This document shows, in pieces, positions 7,534 through 16,133 of a stretch of DNA of 32,727 nt. The stretch is from NCBI RefSeq assembly GCF_003247215.1, contig NZ_QKAP01000069.1, forward strand, positions 1 through 32,727. Reading direction: 5' to 3'. The notes beneath the pieces were generated by a model. It was not told the DNA's origin. It worked only from the letters and a program-made list of their open reading frames with translations, and did not search any database. A program made the translations under genes and the position numbers. The stretch is from Malonomonas rubra. Lineage in GTDB: Bacteria > Desulfobacterota > Desulfuromonadia > Desulfuromonadales > Geopsychrobacteraceae. The stretch's first letter is position 1; each line of letters opens with the position of its first letter.

Positions 7534-8892
7534 CTAAGCCCCGAGATGCTCGCGCACGGCACTGGCAACCCGATCTGCCTGTTCTCCAATTTTGTGCTGA
7601 TCTTCACCTTCAATCATGACACGCAGCAGCGGCTCGGTCCCGGAATAGCGGATCAGCAACCGCCCCCTGTCATCCAATTCGGCTTCGACTTCGTCAATGA
7701 CGGCCTTGATCGGCGCGATCTTTTTCAAATCTGCCTTTTTACTCACCCGCACATTGACCAGCACCTGCGGCAGCGAAGTCATTACCTTGGCCAGTTCGGA
7801 AAGCGGCTTACCACTGCGCTGGATGATCCTCAGCACCTGCAACGCCGAAAGGATGCCATCACCTGTGGTGATGTGATCGAGAAAGATCATATGTCCCGAT
7901 TGCTCGCCACCAAGGTTGTATCCCTCCTTGCGCATCTCTTCGACCACATAGCGGTCACCGACCGCAGTTCGGACCACCTTGCCACCAGCTTTCTGCAAGG
8001 CTATTTCCAGCCCCATGTTACTCATCACCGTGGCAACGACCGTGTTCTTGTTCAGCTGACCGCTCCTGAGCATATCGATACCACAGATCGCCATGATATG
8101 ATCACCGTCGACCTCGATCCCTTTCTCGTCGACAAAAATGACACGGTCGGCGTCACCATCAAGGGCAATCCCCAGATCAGCACGATACTCGCGCACCTTC
8201 TCGGCCATCACTTCCGGATGGAGCGAACCACAGCCCTCGTTGATATTGACCCCGTTCGGCTTAACCCCGAGTGGGATCACTTCGGCTCCCAGTTCCGCAA
8301 GCACCGCCGGAGCGACCTTGTATCCGGCACCATGGGCGCAATCAAGCACAATCCGCAAACCCTGCAGGTCGAGATCGCGCGGAAAGGTGTTTTTCAAATA
8401 GACGATATAGCGACCGATGGCATCGTCGATCCGATAGGCCTTGCCGACCTCGTCGGCAACGGGCCGCAGATCATCGAGGCGGTTGTTCAGGATCAGGTCT
8501 TCGATCTCCAGCTCCAACTCATCCGGAAGTTTGAAACCGTCGGGAGAAAAGAATTTGATCCCGTTATCCTGATACGGATTGTGCGAGGCACTAATCACCA
8601 CCCCGGCATCAGCGCGCATCGACGATGTAATAAAAGCGATCCCCGGCGTCGGCAATGGACCGACGAGTAGGACATCGACGCCCATGGAGCAGATACCGGC
8701 TACCAAGGCATTTTCAATCATGTAGCCCGACAGGCGCGTATCCTTGCCAATCACCACCCGGTGACGACGATCTTTATCTTTCTTAAATACGTAAGCGGCC
8801 GCCCGCCCGAGCTGCATCGCCATCTCGGTGGTCATCGGCTCTATATTGGCAACTCCGCGCACCCCATCAGTGCCGAACAGTTTCTTTTCCAT
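7534..8892 (-). CDS. glmM: Phosphoglucosamine mutase
   Basis: Interconverts glucosamine 6-phosphate and glucosamine 1-phosphate on the way to UDP-GlcNAc, the precursor of peptidoglycan and LPS. The 452-residue protein opens with LFGTDGVRG, has the phosphoserine loop ISASHNP (about 100-106), the metal-binding DGDADR loop, the sugar-binding GGEQSGH motif and the C-terminal phosphate site [12 protein letters not shown]. Its ATG overlaps the cdaR stop by one base (TGATG). The neighbourhood cdaA-cdaR-glmM is the conserved c-di-AMP cluster; in Firmicutes GlmM binds and inhibits CdaA, so a similar interaction is possible here. Confidence 0.96.
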   Translation of the reverse strand: MEKKLFGTDGVRGVANIEPMTTEMAMQLGRAAAYVFKKDKDRRHRVVIGKDTRLSGYMIENALVAGICSMGVDVLLVGPLPTPGIAFITSSMRADAGVVISASHNPYQDNGIKFFSPDGFKLPDELELEIEDLILNNRLDDLRPVADEVGKAYRIDDAIGRYIVYLKNTFPRDLDLQGLRIVLDCAHGAGYKVAPAVLAELGAEVIPLGVKPNGVNINEGCGSLHPEVMAEKVREYRADLGIALDGDADRVIFVDEKGIEVDGDHIMAICGIDMLRSGQLNKNTVVATVMSNMGLEIALQKAGGKVVRTAVGDRYVVEEMRKEGYNLGGEQSGHMIFLDHITTGDGILSALQVLRIIQRSGKPLSELAKVMTSLPQVLVNVRVSKKADLKKIAPIKAVIDEVEAELDDRGRLLIRYSGTEPLLRVMIEGEDQHKIGEQADRVASAVREHLGA

Positions 8893-9611
8893 CAGGATTT
8901 ATCCCCTTTTTCCACAACATCTGTATTTTTCTGTTTCATTCCCCCACCGCTCGGGTCAACAACCGGTTCTACCGCCAGAACTTCCACCTGAACCTCGGTG
9001 GTTTTCTCATCCTTGAAATCGGTATAGGTACCCAAATGAACCAGGGACACAATCAATGAAAACCCTTCGTTGACCCCATGCAGGTCGATCGGCTCCGTGG
9101 TAACTTCGTTGACACTCTTCAGTTCGGACTCGGCCCCAGTGATCAGCACCCGGTCAGGCACTGCCTTGACCCGCCCGACCTGGTATCCTTCCAACGGCTC
9201 GCCACGCAGAGCAACCTTGATCGGCACCAACTTTTCTTTGATCCGCTCCAGTTTCAGATCGATGAAAGAGGGGGACAGCCGTGTCACCCGCAACCCGTTC
9301 GGTAGGTTGAGCCTCTCCTCCAATCTTTTGAAGGTGGTCAGTCCAGGTTGCAGGTCGGCCAGGTCGACTGCAATACTGATATCGCCTTCACTGACCTTCA
9401 TCAGCAAGGTCCGTGGCCCGCTGACCCGTACATCGACCATGCTCGGTACCTCATTGGCAATCATTAGTCCCGCCGGAATGTTCCGCAATTCCAACGGCAC
9501 TCTGTAACCAACTTCTTGCCGGCGCTCACCCATGATGAAAATCCACAGGATCAGAGCAAAAGCCAATGAGAGCAGCTTCAATGTCCAGTTTTCGGTCAAT
9601 AGCTTGAACAT
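8892..9611 (-). CDS. cdaR: YbbR-like regulator of the diadenylate cyclase
   Basis: A 239-residue membrane-anchored protein: an N-terminal hydrophobic helix (about 11-27, [15 protein letters not shown]) followed by an extracytoplasmic part built of YbbR repeats. About two repeats fit this length, fewer than the four in Bacillus CdaR. In Firmicutes, CdaR modulates the c-di-AMP cyclase CdaA; here the gene directly follows cdaA with a 6-nt gap and overlaps glmM by one base, so the same partnership is likely. The C-terminal tail is charged and low in complexity. Confidence 0.85.
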   Translation of the reverse strand: MFKLLTENWTLKLLSLAFALILWIFIMGERRQEVGYRVPLELRNIPAGLMIANEVPSMVDVRVSGPRTLLMKVSEGDISIAVDLADLQPGLTTFKRLEERLNLPNGLRVTRLSPSFIDLKLERIKEKLVPIKVALRGEPLEGYQVGRVKAVPDRVLITGAESELKSVNEVTTEPIDLHGVNEGFSLIVSLVHLGTYTDFKDEKTTEVQVEVLAVEPVVDPSGGGMKQKNTDVVEKGDKS

Positions 9612-9617
9612 CTCCGC

Positions 9618-10412
9618 CTACCCCTTTTTCTTGCTACTTTTTGGTTTCGGTTTTGCCTTACGCGGTTCCAACAGGCGCCCCAATACTTTTTTCAGGCTGG
9701 TAGCGTCCAGGTTCCTAGTGATGCCACCATTAACAGCAACCGAAATCTTGCCTGTTTCCTCGGAAACGATTATGGCAATCGCGTCGGCCAGTTCTGTCAG
9801 GCCGATCGCCGCACGATGCCGCGTTCCCAAGGCTTTACTAATGTCGCTACTTTGGCTCAGCGGCAAAAAGCAGCCAGCCATACTCAACTGCCCCTGCTGG
9901 ATCACCAAAGCGCCATCATGAATGGGTGAATTCGGCATAAAAACAGCGCGGATCAATTCGCTGGTCACCCGGGCATTAATCTGGACACCCGATTCAAGGA
10001 TATCGTTGATCCCGGTTTCCCGTTCCACTGCGATCAAGGCCCCGATCTTGCGGTTGCCGAGTGCCACGCTTGCCTTTACCAGTTCATCGATCACCTCGCT
10101 CTCCTCACGGTAAGTCATCCCGCCAAAAAACGGGTTCCGCCCGACATGCATCAAGGCTCGCCGGATATCGTTCTGGAAAATGACAACAATGACCAGAATG
10201 ATCGAAGAGAGGAAATTGCTCAGAAACCAGTTGAGCGTGTGCAGGTCGCCAACCCGCGAAGCGAGATAAACAACCAGGATGACCGCCAGGCCGAGCAGCA
10301 TCTGTACCGCCCGAGTGCCTTTGATCAGCAGAATGATCCGGTAGATGATAAACGCAACAATGCTAATATCGAGGAGATCGAGAAGTCGGATATTAGAGAA
10401 AACATCGAGCAT
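9618..10412 (-). CDS. cdaA: Diadenylate cyclase (c-di-AMP synthase) CdaA
   Basis: Makes c-di-AMP from two ATP. The protein has three membrane helices (about 11-30, 35-53, 60-79) followed by a DAC domain with both catalytic signatures, DGA (166-168) and RHR (198-200, within GTRHRAA), and a basic lysine-rich C-terminus. The ATG at 10412 gives 264 residues; a TTG at 10436 would add eight. Neither has a strong ribosome site, so the exact start is unsure. There is an 89-nt gap to folP, the widest inside this operon, possibly with internal regulation, but I see no clear promoter. The intact catalytic motifs imply an active enzyme. Confidence 0.93.
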   Translation of the reverse strand: MLDVFSNIRLLDLLDISIVAFIIYRIILLIKGTRAVQMLLGLAVILVVYLASRVGDLHTLNWFLSNFLSSIILVIVVIFQNDIRRALMHVGRNPFFGGMTYREESEVIDELVKASVALGNRKIGALIAVERETGINDILESGVQINARVTSELIRAVFMPNSPIHDGALVIQQGQLSMAGCFLPLSQSSDISKALGTRHRAAIGLTELADAIAIIVSEETGKISVAVNGGITRNLDATSLKKVLGRLLEPRKAKPKPKSSKKKG

Positions 10413-10501
10413 TGCAAAACCTACCAACCGGAGCAAAGGATTCCGAAAGCAGTAAAAAGCTTAACAATAAAACCTGCAGTTCAACAGGAAAAACAGAGAC
10501 T

Positions 10502-11362
10502 TCAGGGAAGTTTTTTTTCGCGGACTGCCCAAGCGACCATGGCCGCCTCAACAGCGGCCTTCACATCGTGCACACGGAACAACTGCACCCCTTGCTCAAC
10601 ACCGAGAGCAACCGTCGCCAGGGTCCCAGCGAGGCGCTCTGTTGGGATATCTTGCCGCAACACCTGCCCGATGAAACTTTTCCGTGAAGTGCCTAGCAGG
10701 ATCGGACACCCGAAACGATGCAGATCACTGATATGATGTAGCAGTTCCAGATTTCCTACAGCGCTCTTGCCGAAACCGATTCCCGGGTCGACTGCCAGAT
10801 ATTCGGTTGAAATCCCTGCCGCCACTGCCGTTTCGATACTCAGCTGTAGACTAGCACAGACTTCGTCGCGCAAGCTCTGATATTTAGTGTCTCGCTGCAT
10901 CACCTCGGGGCACCCACGGGTATGCATCAGAAACAGTCCGGCCGAGGTCGTTACCGCGACCTCGGCCATCTGTGCATCGAAAGTCAGCCCACTAATATCG
11001 TTGATGAAATTCGCCCCGGCCGCCATGGCCGCCCGGGCGACAGCCGCTTTGTTGGTATCGATCGAAATCGGCAGGTCAGTTTCTTGCCGCAACGCTTCAA
11101 TTACCGGGATGACCCGATCCAGCTCTTCCTGCTCGGGGACAGCTTTTGAACCGGGTCTGGTACTCTCGCCACCAATATCGAGTAGCCCCGCCCCTTCCTG
11201 AGCCATCCGCAAACCTTGCTGCAACGCCAGCTCTGGATCGGCGAAACGTCCACCATCGGAAAAAGAATCAGGGGTAACATTGAGCACCCCCATAATACAG
11301 GGGCGGCTCAAATCGAGCAGGCAACCCCGCCCGCGCATTTGTAGCGCCGGCTGCTGAATCAC
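10502..11362 (-). CDS. folP: Dihydropteroate synthase
   Basis: Joins p-aminobenzoate to dihydropterin pyrophosphate in folate synthesis. The 286-residue protein carries the standard signatures GVLNVTPDSFSDGG (about 25-38), DIGGESTRPGS, DPGIGFGKS and the GTSRKSFIG loop with the pterin-phosphate contact. The start is GTG at 11362, overlapping the ftsH stop by 4 nt (GTGA), with translational coupling likely. Pairing of ftsH with folP is widespread in bacteria. A further folate gene, folC, lies in the trp-linked block, and the MTD1-like dehydrogenase at the right edge uses the end product. Confidence 0.95.
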   Translation of the reverse strand: MIQQPALQMRGRGCLLDLSRPCIMGVLNVTPDSFSDGGRFADPELALQQGLRMAQEGAGLLDIGGESTRPGSKAVPEQEELDRVIPVIEALRQETDLPISIDTNKAAVARAAMAAGANFINDISGLTFDAQMAEVAVTTSAGLFLMHTRGCPEVMQRDTKYQSLRDEVCASLQLSIETAVAAGISTEYLAVDPGIGFGKSAVGNLELLHHISDLHRFGCPILLGTSRKSFIGQVLRQDIPTERLAGTLATVALGVEQGVQLFRVHDVKAAVEAAMVAWAVREKKLP

Positions 11363-13272
11363 GCTTCCGGCACCTCCCCATTTGGCGCAGTTTCAACTTC
11401 TGCCACGACAGGTGCCTCTGCGACCGGTTCGGAATCAAACTTAAAAGGTTCTTCAGACGCCTTCGGCTTCAAGTATTCGGGTGCACCATCCGGGAAAACA
11501 ATCGAAAGCACTTCTGCGCTATCTAAGGTTTCCTTCTCCAGCAGAGCCTCGGAAAGATCGATCAGCTTCTGCTGATTGGCTTTCAACTCCTGGCGAGTGA
11601 TTTCGTAGTTCTCACTGACAATCCGCCGGATCTCGTTATCCAGCTCAACCGCAGTTGCCTCGCTGTAGTTCTTGACGTGACCCATATCCTTCCCAAGGAA
11701 GACCTCCCCTTCCTTCTCGCCGAAGGTTAGCGGTCCGATCTTCTCGCTCATCCCCCACTCACAGACCATTTTGCGGGCAATCGCTGTGACACGTTCGAGG
11801 TCGTTGCTGGCGCCGCTGGTCACCGAATCGAAGGTCAACTCCTCGGCCACCCGGCCTCCAAGCAGCGCCCTGATACGTATATTGAGGCCCTTGGCGGTCT
11901 CGTTGTATTTCTCTTCCGCCGGCAGATACATGGTCACCCCCATCGCCCGGCCACGCGGAATAATCGATACCTTGTGTACCGGGTCGGAACCTGGGGTCAG
12001 AAGGGCGATTAAGGCGTGACCAGCTTCGTGATAGGCAGTTACCTTCTTTTCTTCCGGAGTGATTACCATCGAACGACGCTCGGCACCCATCAGAACCTTG
12101 TCCTTGGCTGCATCCAGGTCATCCTTGTCGACCTTGGTCTTGTTGGCGCGCGCTGCCAGCAGGGCACCTTCGTTAATCAGGTTGGCCAGATCGGCACCAG
12201 AGAAACCGGGGGTCCCTTTAGCAACCACTTCCAAGTCTACCGAGTCGTCCATAGGCACCTTACGGGAATGCACCTGCAGGATTTTCAGTCGTCCTTTAAC
12301 ATCGGGACGCGGCACCACCACCTGGCGGTCGAAGCGGCCTGGGCGCAACAGGGCTGGATCGAGTACGTCTGGACGGTTGGTCGCCGCTACCAGAATAACC
12401 CCTTCGTTCGACTCGAAGCCGTCCATCTCTACCAGCAGCTGATTGAGGGTCTGCTCACGCTCGTCGTGACCGCCACCGAGGCCGGCGCCACGGTGGCGAC
12501 CGACGGCATCGATCTCATCGATAAAAATGATGCAGGGGGCATTCTTTTTCCCCTGCAGAAACAGATCACGTACCCTGCTGGCACCAACACCAACGAACAT
12601 CTCGACAAAGTCGGAACCAGAAATAGTGAAAAACGGCACACCAGCTTCGCCGGCCACCGAACGGGCCAGCAAGGTCTTACCAGTACCGGGCGAACCGACA
12701 AGCAGTACACCTTTCGGAATCTTGCCGCCAAGTTTGGTAAACTTCTTCGGATCCTTCAGGAACTCGACCACTTCTTCTAGCTCCTGCTTGGCCTCGTCAA
12801 CCCCGGCGACATCCTTAAAGGTAACCTGGCCTTGGGTGTCCGTGAGCAGTTTCGCCTTACTCTTGCCGAAACTCATCGCCTTGCCACCACCAGCCTGCAT
12901 CTGCCGCATGAAAAAGATCCAGACTGCAATCAACAACAGGATCGGCCCCCAGGAAACAAGCAGGGTAAACCAAAAACCCTGATCATCGACCGGCTTGGCC
13001 TCGATGACGACCCCTTTGTTCTTGAGCTCCGGGATCAATTCCATATCAGGCGGAGCGTTGGTCTGGAATTTAGTCCCATCTTCGTAGGCGCCGTTGATCT
13101 GGGTGCCCTGAATAGTGATATTGGTTACCCGCCCTGCTTCGACAGCAGTCAGGAACTCAGTGTAATTGATCTGTTTCTGCTCACTCTCGCGCTGGGTCAT
13201 CATATTGAACAGCATGATCATCAACAGCGAAATGACCAGCCACAGAGCAAGATTCTTCTGGAATTGGCTCAC
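11359..13272 (-). CDS. ftsH: ATP-dependent zinc metalloprotease FtsH
   Basis: Membrane-bound AAA+ protease that degrades misfolded membrane proteins and selected regulators. The 637-residue protein has two membrane helices (about 8-25 and 104-122) flanking a periplasmic domain, an AAA module with Walker A GSPGTGKT (193-200), Walker [10 protein letters not shown] and the second region of homology, and the zinc site HEAGH. The C-terminal tail is acidic and alanine/valine-rich. Translation starts at a GTG (13272) preceded by AGGGGG. It heads the ten-gene run down to tsaE. A 120-nt gap separates it from tilS; it contains a GATAAT -10 candidate on the minus strand (13318-13313) but no convincing -35 or heat-shock sigma site. 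Confidence 0.96.
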   Translation of the reverse strand: MSQFQKNLALWLVISLLMIMLFNMMTQRESEQKQINYTEFLTAVEAGRVTNITIQGTQINGAYEDGTKFQTNAPPDMELIPELKNKGVVIEAKPVDDQGFWFTLLVSWGPILLLIAVWIFFMRQMQAGGGKAMSFGKSKAKLLTDTQGQVTFKDVAGVDEAKQELEEVVEFLKDPKKFTKLGGKIPKGVLLVGSPGTGKTLLARSVAGEAGVPFFTISGSDFVEMFVGVGASRVRDLFLQGKKNAPCIIFIDEIDAVGRHRGAGLGGGHDEREQTLNQLLVEMDGFESNEGVILVAATNRPDVLDPALLRPGRFDRQVVVPRPDVKGRLKILQVHSRKVPMDDSVDLEVVAKGTPGFSGADLANLINEGALLAARANKTKVDKDDLDAAKDKVLMGAERRSMVITPEEKKVTAYHEAGHALIALLTPGSDPVHKVSIIPRGRAMGVTMYLPAEEKYNETAKGLNIRIRALLGGRVAEELTFDSVTSGASNDLERVTAIARKMVCEWGMSEKIGPLTFGEKEGEVFLGKDMGHVKNYSEATAVELDNEIRRIVSENYEITRQELKANQQKLIDLSEALLEKETLDSAEVLSIVFPDGAPEYLKPKASEEPFKFDSEPVAEAPVVAEVETAPNGEVPEA

Positions 13273-13392
13273 ATTACCCCCTAGGAGTTTTCAGAGATTT
13301 ATATGGACGGTTTATTATCATGAAAAAAAAGGTGAAACTAGCAGAAAAAACTACCATAAAGAGGAAACCCTAACAAGTGCTTTGTCCGCTTT

Positions 13393-14751
13393 TTAAGCCT
13401 CTTCCAGCAGCTCTACTCGCAGAATTTCCTTTGTTCTCTCATTGACCGTTGCGTGACGCGAGCGACGCATTCCAGCAAGCCACAAAATTTGCTTTCCCGA
13501 AATCAGAAGCGGTACCCGGAGTCGATCTTCCAATTCCACCTTCGCATCACCGAAAAAAAGTTTCAGTTTTTTACTCCCCTGCAACCCAAGCGGCTCGAAC
13601 CGGTCTCCCGGTTGCCAACTGCGCACCCTCAGCTGCGCACCGATTTCAGCCAGCGAAAACTCGACAGCCAAAGCAAATTCGCCAGCTGGTTCATCTGTCA
13701 AGTGCACACGAAGGACCCTCCCACAGGGCAATCGCAGTTCCCCCGGAACAGGCAACTCCATATCATAGCTCGATACCGACTCCGGCGCACATTTTCGCAG
13801 CCAAAGGGTTTCGTAGCGCCGTGCCACCCAGCAGCCGGGCAGATCGAGCTGGGCCTGGCTTCGCTTCCCCGTCACCAATTCCACAATCGCATTCAGATGT
13901 ATCGCCTCTAGCCGCTGCAGATCTCCACGCAGCTGCCGTAGGGCCTCACGCAGTACCCGTACCCGCAACGCCTCATGCAACCCCAACAACTCCTGCCGTT
14001 TAAGCCGCAAGCCATCCTGAGCCGACTCAATCAGGCTGGGGAAAACCGCTTCGACCTGCTGGCACCAATAGTCTTCATCAACCTGCAATTGTCGGCAGAG
14101 TTCGCTGACTCGTCCAGAAAATTGCGGATTGATCTCGCCCAACTGGGGCACCAGATTATGGCGAACGCGGTTGCGCAAAAACTGCGGATCGACATTACTG
14201 GCATCTTCAACCCAGCTCAGATTCCTCGTTTTAGCATAAGTCTGAATCTGCTCCCGACTGCAATCGAGTAACGGCCGCCACCAGCGCCCGTGCAATGTTC
14301 GCATCGCTGCCAAGCCAGTCGCGCCACTTCCCCGCAGCAAGCGCAACAGAAATGTTTCGACCTGATCATCCCGGTGATGGGCCAATGCAATCATCCGTGC
14401 ATCTACTTGATCAGCAGTTCGCAATAAAAAGTCACGCCGCGCCTGGCGGCCGGCCATCTCCAGACTGATGCCTGCACCCCTTTTCAGCGCGGGGACATCG
14501 ACAACTCCAACAACGCAGGGAAGCTGTAAACTGTCGCTGAGCTGGCGAACGAAGTCGGCATCATAATGACTATTTGAACGGATTTGATGGTCAAGATGGG
14601 CGACCTGCACCTGCAGACCGAACCGAGCAGCGCTGTCGGCCAGCAGGTGCAGCAGAACAACTGAATCGACACCGCCGGAAACGGCAACCAGTACGCGATT
14701 ACCAGACGTAAGCCCTGCTGCGTTAATCTTTTTCTCAATCCCTGGCAACAT
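13393..14751 (-). CDS. tilS: tRNA(Ile)-lysidine synthetase
   Basis: Attaches lysine to C34 of the CAT-anticodon isoleucine tRNA so that it reads AUA. The 452-residue protein has the PP-loop SGGVDS (25-30), a HLDHQIR segment, LAHHRDDQVETFLLRL, and a C-terminal TilS substrate-binding domain. The start at 14751 is chosen where similarity to the family begins; the frame is open for 57 more codons upstream, but that part reads as low-quality sequence through a G10 tract and repeats. The ribosome site is weak (TCTGGA). The gene lies just downstream of two CAT-anticodon tRNA genes, although their terminator separates the transcripts. It sits 120 nt upstream of ftsH, an old neighbourhood shared with Firmicutes. 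Confidence 0.92.
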   Translation of the reverse strand: MLPGIEKKINAAGLTSGNRVLVAVSGGVDSVVLLHLLADSAARFGLQVQVAHLDHQIRSNSHYDADFVRQLSDSLQLPCVVGVVDVPALKRGAGISLEMAGRQARRDFLLRTADQVDARMIALAHHRDDQVETFLLRLLRGSGATGLAAMRTLHGRWWRPLLDCSREQIQTYAKTRNLSWVEDASNVDPQFLRNRVRHNLVPQLGEINPQFSGRVSELCRQLQVDEDYWCQQVEAVFPSLIESAQDGLRLKRQELLGLHEALRVRVLREALRQLRGDLQRLEAIHLNAIVELVTGKRSQAQLDLPGCWVARRYETLWLRKCAPESVSSYDMELPVPGELRLPCGRVLRVHLTDEPAGEFALAVEFSLAEIGAQLRVRSWQPGDRFEPLGLQGSKKLKLFFGDAKVELEDRLRVPLLISGKQILWLAGMRRSRHATVNERTKEILRVELLEEA

Positions 14752-15016
14752 AGTTCCAGAGATTAGCGAGCAACGAAAAAGTGCGCAACGAAAAAGAAAG
14801 GCCTTCACCTGATAAGTTCCCTTACCAGGTAAGGGCCATGTTCTCTCCGCCCCCCTCCTGAGCCCCCCCCCCAGACCACTTAGACAAAATGCACTCCACC
14901 AATATGGAAACGCATAGTACAAGTGCGATCTGGCTTTTTTCTGACACGCGGGAGTCTTTCAAGCACTACTTTTCCTAAACAAACGATACGCCAACTGCCT
15001 ACAGCCCCCAAGACAG
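14752..15016. other. tilS upstream region with simple repeats, no gene
   Basis: No gene is supported here. Visible structure: a direct repeat GCAACGAAAAAG at 14770-14781 and 14785-14796, a near-perfect palindrome CCCTTACC-A-GGTAAGGG at 14819-14835, and a tract of ten C (14863-14872) close to a tract of six C (14850-14855). I found no convincing promoter for tilS. The palindrome could be an operator for tilS. Confidence 0.5.
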
Positions 15017-15051
15017 AAAAAGGGACAAGCCCCTTATGGAACCTGTCCCTC
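15017..15051 (-). terminator. Intrinsic terminator after the tRNA pair
   Basis: On the minus strand AGGGACA (15050-15044) pairs with TGTCCCT (15027-15021), followed by TTTT. It begins 9 nt after the CCA end of the second tRNA gene and ends the tRNA transcript. Confidence 0.85.
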
Positions 15052-15059
15052 TTCAATAA

Positions 15060-15136
15060 TGGTGGCGGTGCAGAGATTCGAACTCCGGACACTGCGGATA
15101 TGAGCCGCATGCTCTAACCAACTGAGCTACACCGCC
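15060..15136 (-). tRNA. tRNA with CAT anticodon (elongator Met, or lysidine-modified Ile)
   Basis: The 77-nt gene folds as a complete cloverleaf: acceptor GGCGGTG/CACCGCC, D arm AGCTCAGTTGGTTAGAGCA, anticodon stem TGCGG/CCGCA with loop CTCATAT (anticodon CAT), T arm with TTCGAAT, and encoded CCA. It lacks the initiator features (normal G1-C72 pair; only two consecutive G-C pairs at the base of the anticodon loop), so it is elongator tRNA-Met or tRNA-Ile2. The anticodon alone cannot separate these. I lean to elongator Met from general resemblance; the nearby tilS makes Ile2 worth testing. It is cotranscribed with tRNA-fMet (32-nt spacer). Confidence 0.95.
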
Positions 15137-15168
15137 AAGCTATGTAAACTTCCGAGGAAGTCATTGCT

Positions 15169-15245
<77 letters not shown>

Positions 15246-15257
15246 ACACGAGGCAGG

Positions 15258-15286
15258 AAAATAGTATTCTGCCAACAAAATGTCAA
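15258..15286 (-). promoter_or_regulatory. Sigma-70 promoter of the tRNA pair
   Basis: On the minus strand: a perfect -35 TTGACA (15286-15281), a 17-nt spacer, and -10 TATTTT (15263-15258). Transcription should start near 15251, only a few nucleotides before the mature 5' end of tRNA-fMet. Confidence 0.8.
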
Positions 15287-15288
15287 GC

Positions 15289-15327
15289 AAAAAAACAGCC
15301 CCGCCGATGAGTAGATCGACAGGGCTG
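15289..15327 (-). terminator. Intrinsic terminator of the argS-SPOR transcript
   Basis: On the minus strand CAGCCC (15327-15322) pairs with GGGCTG (15301-15296), followed by seven T. It lies about 30 nt after the SPOR gene stop and just upstream of the tRNA promoter, insulating the two units. Confidence 0.85.
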
Positions 15328-15357
15328 AAGCAACTTGTAACAAACTAGTCTCTTCGC

Positions 15358-16122
15358 CTATTGATGTGCAACAAAACCTTTAATTTTCTCTTTTTTCTCA
15401 AGAAGTTGCTGAACTGATTTGGCTGCAGCAGCATCTACATAAGGACCAATCTTGACCCGATACCAAAGCCCTTTGGCTCCCAAATCGGCCTCTAAAACGA
15501 ATGCCGGATATTGCTTCGCCAACAATTTCTTTTTGAAGGCTCCTGCATCTCCGGCAGAGGCAAAGGACCCGACCTGAACAGCGTAATTCCCATCAGGATC
15601 AGCGATCGGCAACAACTCCATTCTCTCTGCCGCATCCTTGCCTGAAACTGTTTGTTCAGCCTTGGCTACCAGAGTAGAGACTGGTGCAGCGTCCTTTTTC
15701 ACAATCGGCTGATCCGGCAGGAGAATCGGCGGCTGGGCTGCCGTTATTGGTTCCTCTTTCGCTTTGGGGGGCAGGTTGATCCCACTACCGAGCGGGACAG
15801 TCTCTTCTTTGGCCAGATCGTCGTAGAAGGTCAGTTTCGGTTCTTCCGCCTTCAGTTTGGCCTTTTCTGCTGCAGCCGTAGCCTCCGTTTCCTGATGTTC
15901 TTCCGCTGACTGAGAAGCAGCAGCCTCCTTCGGCGCCTTGGCGACCAGAATCCGCTCCGCCGCCGCCTGTTTCTGCACCATTTCTCGCTCGGCCCCCTGA
16001 CGGCCGACTACCGCCCCGAGGAAAAAGCTTGCCAGCGATACTGCCAGTACCAAAACCAGCAGAATCAGCGTTTGCTTCTTTTCCATTCTTCTCTGGGTAC
16101 GGCTTTTCGTCACTGTATTCAT
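15358..16122 (-). CDS. SPOR-domain membrane protein
   Basis: A 254-residue bitopic protein: a short basic cytoplasmic end, one membrane helix (about 17-39), a long linker rich in Ala, Glu, Lys and Pro, and a C-terminal SPOR domain (about 178-254) beginning YAVQVGSFAS and containing WYRVKIGPY. SPOR domains bind denuded glycan strands at the division septum, so a role in cell division or septal peptidoglycan is likely, like FtsN or DedD; the linker gives no further hint. The ATG at 16122 has GGAGGAG upstream. It follows argS by 11 nt and is preceded two genes up by an FtsB-like protein, which supports a divisome link. Confidence 0.88.
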   Translation of the reverse strand: MNTVTKSRTQRRMEKKQTLILLVLVLAVSLASFFLGAVVGRQGAEREMVQKQAAAERILVAKAPKEAAASQSAEEHQETEATAAAEKAKLKAEEPKLTFYDDLAKEETVPLGSGINLPPKAKEEPITAAQPPILLPDQPIVKKDAAPVSTLVAKAEQTVSGKDAAERMELLPIADPDGNYAVQVGSFASAGDAGAFKKKLLAKQYPAFVLEADLGAKGLWYRVKIGPYVDAAAAKSVQQLLEKKEKIKGFVAHQ

Positions 16123-16133
16123 GCTCCTCCCCT

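Noticed and set aside
7546-8670. 374-codon plus-strand frame
   Set aside because: It is fully antisense to glmM, whose motifs are all intact; a shadow frame caused by codon bias.
13273-13392. Heat-shock sigma promoter before ftsH
   Set aside because: A CTTGTTA string is present but no CCCCAT-like -10 follows at the right distance.
14752-14922. 57-codon N-terminal extension of TilS
   Set aside because: Reads through the homopolymer tract and repeats, with no family similarity before MLPGIEKK.
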